Positions 15,231 to 17,041 of a stretch of 17,041 nucleotides of DNA are shown here, piece after piece. Below the pieces are notes generated by a model. The model saw only the letters and a program-made list of their open reading frames with translations, had not been told where the DNA came from and did not search any database. The translations under genes and the position numbers were made by a program. The stretch covers positions 1-17,041 of the forward strand of contig CANCQD010000046.1 of the NCBI GenBank assembly GCA_947380285.1, read 5' to 3'. Source of the stretch: Burkholderiaceae bacterium. GTDB taxonomy: Bacteria; Pseudomonadota; Gammaproteobacteria; Burkholderiales; Burkholderiaceae. How positions within the stretch are numbered: position 1 is the stretch's first letter; the number at the start of each line of letters is the position of its first letter.

Positions 15231-15536
15231 ATGCAATTTGATCAAGTTTCCGTAGGCAAGAAAGCCAATGTCTTTTTTGATGGCAAGTGTGTTTCTCATA
15301 CCGTGACATTGCCTAATGGCGTTCGCAAGTCGGTTGGCGTTGTATTGCCCAGCACCTTGCGTTTTGATTTAAGCACCAAAGAGATCATGGAAGTCGTTGA
15401 TGGTAATGCTTTCGTAAGTATCAACGGCGCTCCCGAGCAAGAATTTAAGGCTGGCCAAAGCTGGGAAGTGGAAAAGGGCGGTTACTTCATTATTCGCGCT
15501 GAGCAACCAGTGCACTACGTTTGCCATTTTGAGTAA
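15231..15536 (+). CDS. ppnP: Pyrimidine/purine nucleoside phosphorylase (DUF1255/YaiE-like)
   Basis: A small single-domain cupin-fold protein of 101 residues (E. coli PpnP 94). The family splits ribonucleosides into base and ribose-1-phosphate with broad specificity. Visible matches are SVGVVLPSTLRFDLSTKEIM in the middle, the VVDGNAFVSINGA strand pair, the F-AGQSWEVEKGGYF turn, and the C-terminal VHYVCHFE, parallel to the family's end. ATG 15231 follows an AGAAAGAA ribosome site. It lies 62 nt after argG in the same direction and has a strong terminator right behind it, so it could be read through from argG or from a promoter in the AT-rich gap. Confidence 0.9.
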   Translation: MQFDQVSVGKKANVFFDGKCVSHTVTLPNGVRKSVGVVLPSTLRFDLSTKEIMEVVDGNAFVSINGAPEQEFKAGQSWEVEKGGYFIIRAEQPVHYVCHFE

Positions 15537-15557
15537 CAAGAAGATACGTCAAATAAA

Positions 15558-15579
15558 GCCACCTGCGGGTGGTTTTTTT
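15558..15579 (+). terminator. Intrinsic terminator after ppnP
   Basis: CCACC (15559-15563) pairs with GGTGG (15568-15572) around TGCG, followed by seven T (15573-15579); an AAAG before the stem can extend the pairing into the T run. Placed 22 nt after the ppnP stop, it ends the argF-argG-ppnP unit. Confidence 0.92.
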
Positions 15580-15606
15580 GCATCCTAAGTATGTAAGAAT
15601 TCATCA

Positions 15607-16347
15607 ATGAAGCTCATTCACATTGTTGCTACTATTGGGGTGTTTGCATCCTCCGTTACCTACGCGCAGGTTTTCGATGTTCAATACAAGGACGATGCCC
15701 CCACTAGAACCTTGCTGAGTCCCGTTCAAAATGCCAAAGCAGTTGTCTTATTGTTTCCTGGCGGTGGCGGGGTCTTAAATTTGCGGGATGATGGTTCAAC
15801 TCCCAACTTTCATACCTTTGTTAGGTCGAAAGATCTCTGGGCTCAATATGGAATAGATTCTGTCTTGGTCGACACGCCATACGATTTGGGGGCAGGTATG
15901 CGAAATTCTCGCTCCATCAGAGACCATCAGCAAAGAATTTTGAATGTCGTAATTTATTACAGGGACAAGCTCAACTTGCCAGTGTGGATTTTTGGTCACA
16001 GCATGGGCACGGTCAGCGTCACTGAATTTGTTAACGGCGGAAAAGAAAAAGAAAAGCTTTTGGCTGGAGTTATTGTTGCCGGTACCTATAGATCCGCAAT
16101 GGTAGATTCCGATGTCAAAGTACCAGTGCTGGCCATTCATCATGTGGATGATGGTTGTGCCTCCACGCCATTTGCCACTTCAGAGCGAATTATCGAAAGT
16201 CGCCCTCAGCAAGTCGTCTCTCAATTTATTTCAATAAACGGCGGTGTTAGTGAGGGAGATGATTGTGGCTCAAAGGCTTATCACGGATTCAATCAAAAAG
16301 AGTCTGAGTTTGTAAAAGTGGCTGCCCAGTTCATATTAAGGAACTAG
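15607..16347 (+). CDS. Exported alpha/beta-hydrolase fold protein
   Basis: A 246-residue protein with a Sec signal peptide: MKLIHIVATIGVFASS followed by VTYA, with a likely cleavage after residue 20 (A-Q). The mature part has an alpha/beta-hydrolase pattern. LFPGGGG (49-55) could form the oxyanion loop. GHSMG at 130-134 holds nucleophile S132. D181 or D182 in HHVDDGC and H226 in AYHGF would complete the triad. C184 and C220 lie next to the triad loops and could form a disulfide in the periplasm. It resembles dienelactone-hydrolase-like or esterase proteins, but I cannot name a substrate or a gene symbol. It stands alone on the plus strand after the ppnP terminator, converging on the DUF192 gene with a 9-nt gap. 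Fold and export are well supported; the reaction is not. Confidence 0.85.
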   Translation: MKLIHIVATIGVFASSVTYAQVFDVQYKDDAPTRTLLSPVQNAKAVVLLFPGGGGVLNLRDDGSTPNFHTFVRSKDLWAQYGIDSVLVDTPYDLGAGMRNSRSIRDHQQRILNVVIYYRDKLNLPVWIFGHSMGTVSVTEFVNGGKEKEKLLAGVIVAGTYRSAMVDSDVKVPVLAIHHVDDGCASTPFATSERIIESRPQQVVSQFISINGGVSEGDDCGSKAYHGFNQKESEFVKVAAQFILRN

Positions 16348-16356
16348 CCAAGAGAT

Positions 16357-16818
16357 CTACCGTTTGGGTAAGCCGCTAATCACGCTGCCTGGTACGAGTA
16401 CTCGTTCAGAGAACCACTGCTTGTTCATCTCAAGCGCATAACGTACAGCTGCTTTGGGGCAGTGGTTATTGGTGGTTTCAGCCTGCATCTCTTCAATATT
16501 CACAATCTTGCCATCATCTGCAATGAACGCAATCGAGAGTGGAATTTTGGTATTGCTCATCCAGAAACAATGGCCAGCTTTTTGTTCGAAAATAAATAGC
16601 ATTCCTGAGTTGGTTGGCATATTGGTGCGATTCATGAGGCCGATCTCTCTGGCCTTTGGTGTATCGGCCAGTTCAGCCTGAATACGGTAGATCCCTGTTT
16701 TCAATTCAATAGTGGATAGACCAACATTGACCTGTGCCAGTGCAAAGCTTGAGCTAGTAAAAAGCAGGGTGGCAAATAGATTGCGTAGAAAGTTTGGATA
16801 GTTATGCATGTTTTGCAT
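16357..16818 (-). CDS. Exported DUF192 family protein
   Basis: A 153-residue protein with a signal peptide: charged start, the hydrophobic LFATLLFTSSSFALA and a likely cleavage after residue 28. The mature part is the DUF192 domain: ELADTPKAREIGLMNR, then the SGMLFIFEQ strand, the FWMSNTKIPLSIAFI core, GKIVNIEEM, and the AVRYALEMNKQWF end. The function of the family is unknown. ATG 16818 and ATG 16809 (Met4) are both possible; neither has a clear ribosome site. It is read away from a strong terminator that isolates it from the cold-shock gene upstream, and it converges on the hydrolase gene. Confidence 0.88.
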   Translation of the reverse strand: MQNMHNYPNFLRNLFATLLFTSSSFALAQVNVGLSTIELKTGIYRIQAELADTPKAREIGLMNRTNMPTNSGMLFIFEQKAGHCFWMSNTKIPLSIAFIADDGKIVNIEEMQAETTNNHCPKAAVRYALEMNKQWFSERVLVPGSVISGLPKR

Positions 16819-16842
16819 TCTAAGTGAGGTAAATTGCAGACG

Positions 16843-16874
16843 AAAAAAAACCCAGGAACGAATCCTGGGTTTTT
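16843..16874. terminator. Strong, symmetrical terminator of the cold-shock gene
   Basis: CCCAGGA (16851-16857) pairs exactly with TCCTGGG (16863-16869) around ACGAA, flanked by eight A (16843-16850) and five T (16870-16874). Read leftwards it ends in eight T, so it terminates the minus-strand cold-shock gene; read rightwards it would also work. Confidence 0.92.
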
Positions 16875-16893
16875 AATAATGATCTAAGGACTA

Positions 16894-17041
16894 TTAAGCC
16901 GCTTGGATATTGGTAGCTTGCTTGCCTTTAGGACCTTGGGTAATGTCAAACGTTACCTTTTGGTTTTCCTTGAGGGTTTTGAACCCAGGCATAGTAATTG
17001 CGCTGAAATGCGCGAACAACTCTTCTTCACCATCATCAGGT
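16894..17041 (-). CDS. Cold-shock protein (CspA family), C-terminal part
   Basis: The gene runs off the right edge, so only the last 48 codons and TAA (16896-16894) are seen. The protein reads [15 protein letters not shown], then [16 protein letters not shown] and [16 protein letters not shown]. This is the C-terminal two thirds of a CspA-type OB-fold protein, including the RNP2 motif (LFAHF) and the usual end. These are single-stranded RNA and DNA binders that act as RNA chaperones in cold or in growth. The exact paralogue cannot be told from this part. The strong terminator at 16843-16874 follows 20 nt after the stop. Confidence 0.95.
   Translation of the reverse strand, partial: PDDGEEELFAHFSAITMPGFKTLKENQKVTFDITQGPKGKQATNIQAA

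Noticed and set aside
1..17041. CRISPR array, tRNA or rRNA, insertion sequence, prophage or defence genes
   Set aside because: No spaced repeats, cloverleaf-like sequences, transposase motifs or terminal inverted repeats were seen; nearly all bases belong to recognisable core genes.

Overview
The window looks like chromosomal core DNA from a betaproteobacterium of the order Burkholderiales, most likely Polynucleobacter or a close relative. This is inferred from the protein sequences (betaproteobacterial-type PcnB, Hda, DUF3579, SirB1 and MurJ), the moderate GC content, the very tight packing, and the gene neighbourhoods (AI-2E transporter-hda-HAD-pcnB-folK next to purM; murJ next to rpsT, DUF3579, argF and argG). 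No database search was possible, so the genus is a judgement.

Layout. The + strand opens with the last codons of dnaK, then dnaJ (chaperone pair). Convergent to dnaJ is a six-gene minus-strand block read from about 6680 down to 1411: AI-2E family membrane protein, hda, HAD phosphatase, pcnB, folK, panB. Gaps are short (11 to 52 nt, one 4-nt overlap), so it is probably one operon. It mixes control of replication initiation, RNA polyadenylation, and the folate and pantothenate pathways. purM diverges from it and converges on miaA. miaA and a DedA-family membrane protein diverge from one small intergenic stretch. A minus-strand pair, murJ and a SirB1-family gene (5 nt apart), converges on dedA. 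murJ diverges from rpsT, which ends in a strong terminator. A small DUF3579 gene on the minus strand diverges from argF, which is followed by argG and then ppnP with its own strong terminator. The right end holds two exported proteins facing each other, an alpha/beta hydrolase and a DUF192 protein, and finally the 3' part of a cold-shock protein gene with a bidirectional-looking terminator.

How the genes fit together: dnaK-dnaJ is a chaperone system; argF and argG are consecutive steps of arginine synthesis; purM, folK and panB serve purine, folate and coenzyme A synthesis; miaA and pcnB act on RNA; murJ is the lipid II flippase. No stretch longer than 300 bases lacks a gene; the longest gaps are the murJ/rpsT and DUF3579/argF divergent regions, each about 150 bases.

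I saw no mobile element, CRISPR array, tRNA, rRNA, phage or defence gene, and nothing that looks like a new biological system. The points worth a second look are small: a candidate leaderless miaA promoter whose start codon overlaps an out-competed dedA start, several unusual start codons (GTG dnaJ, GTG HAD, TTG dedA, TTG DUF3579), coupling of HAD phosphatase and pcnB, an uncharacterised exported hydrolase, and some leader or intergenic structures.
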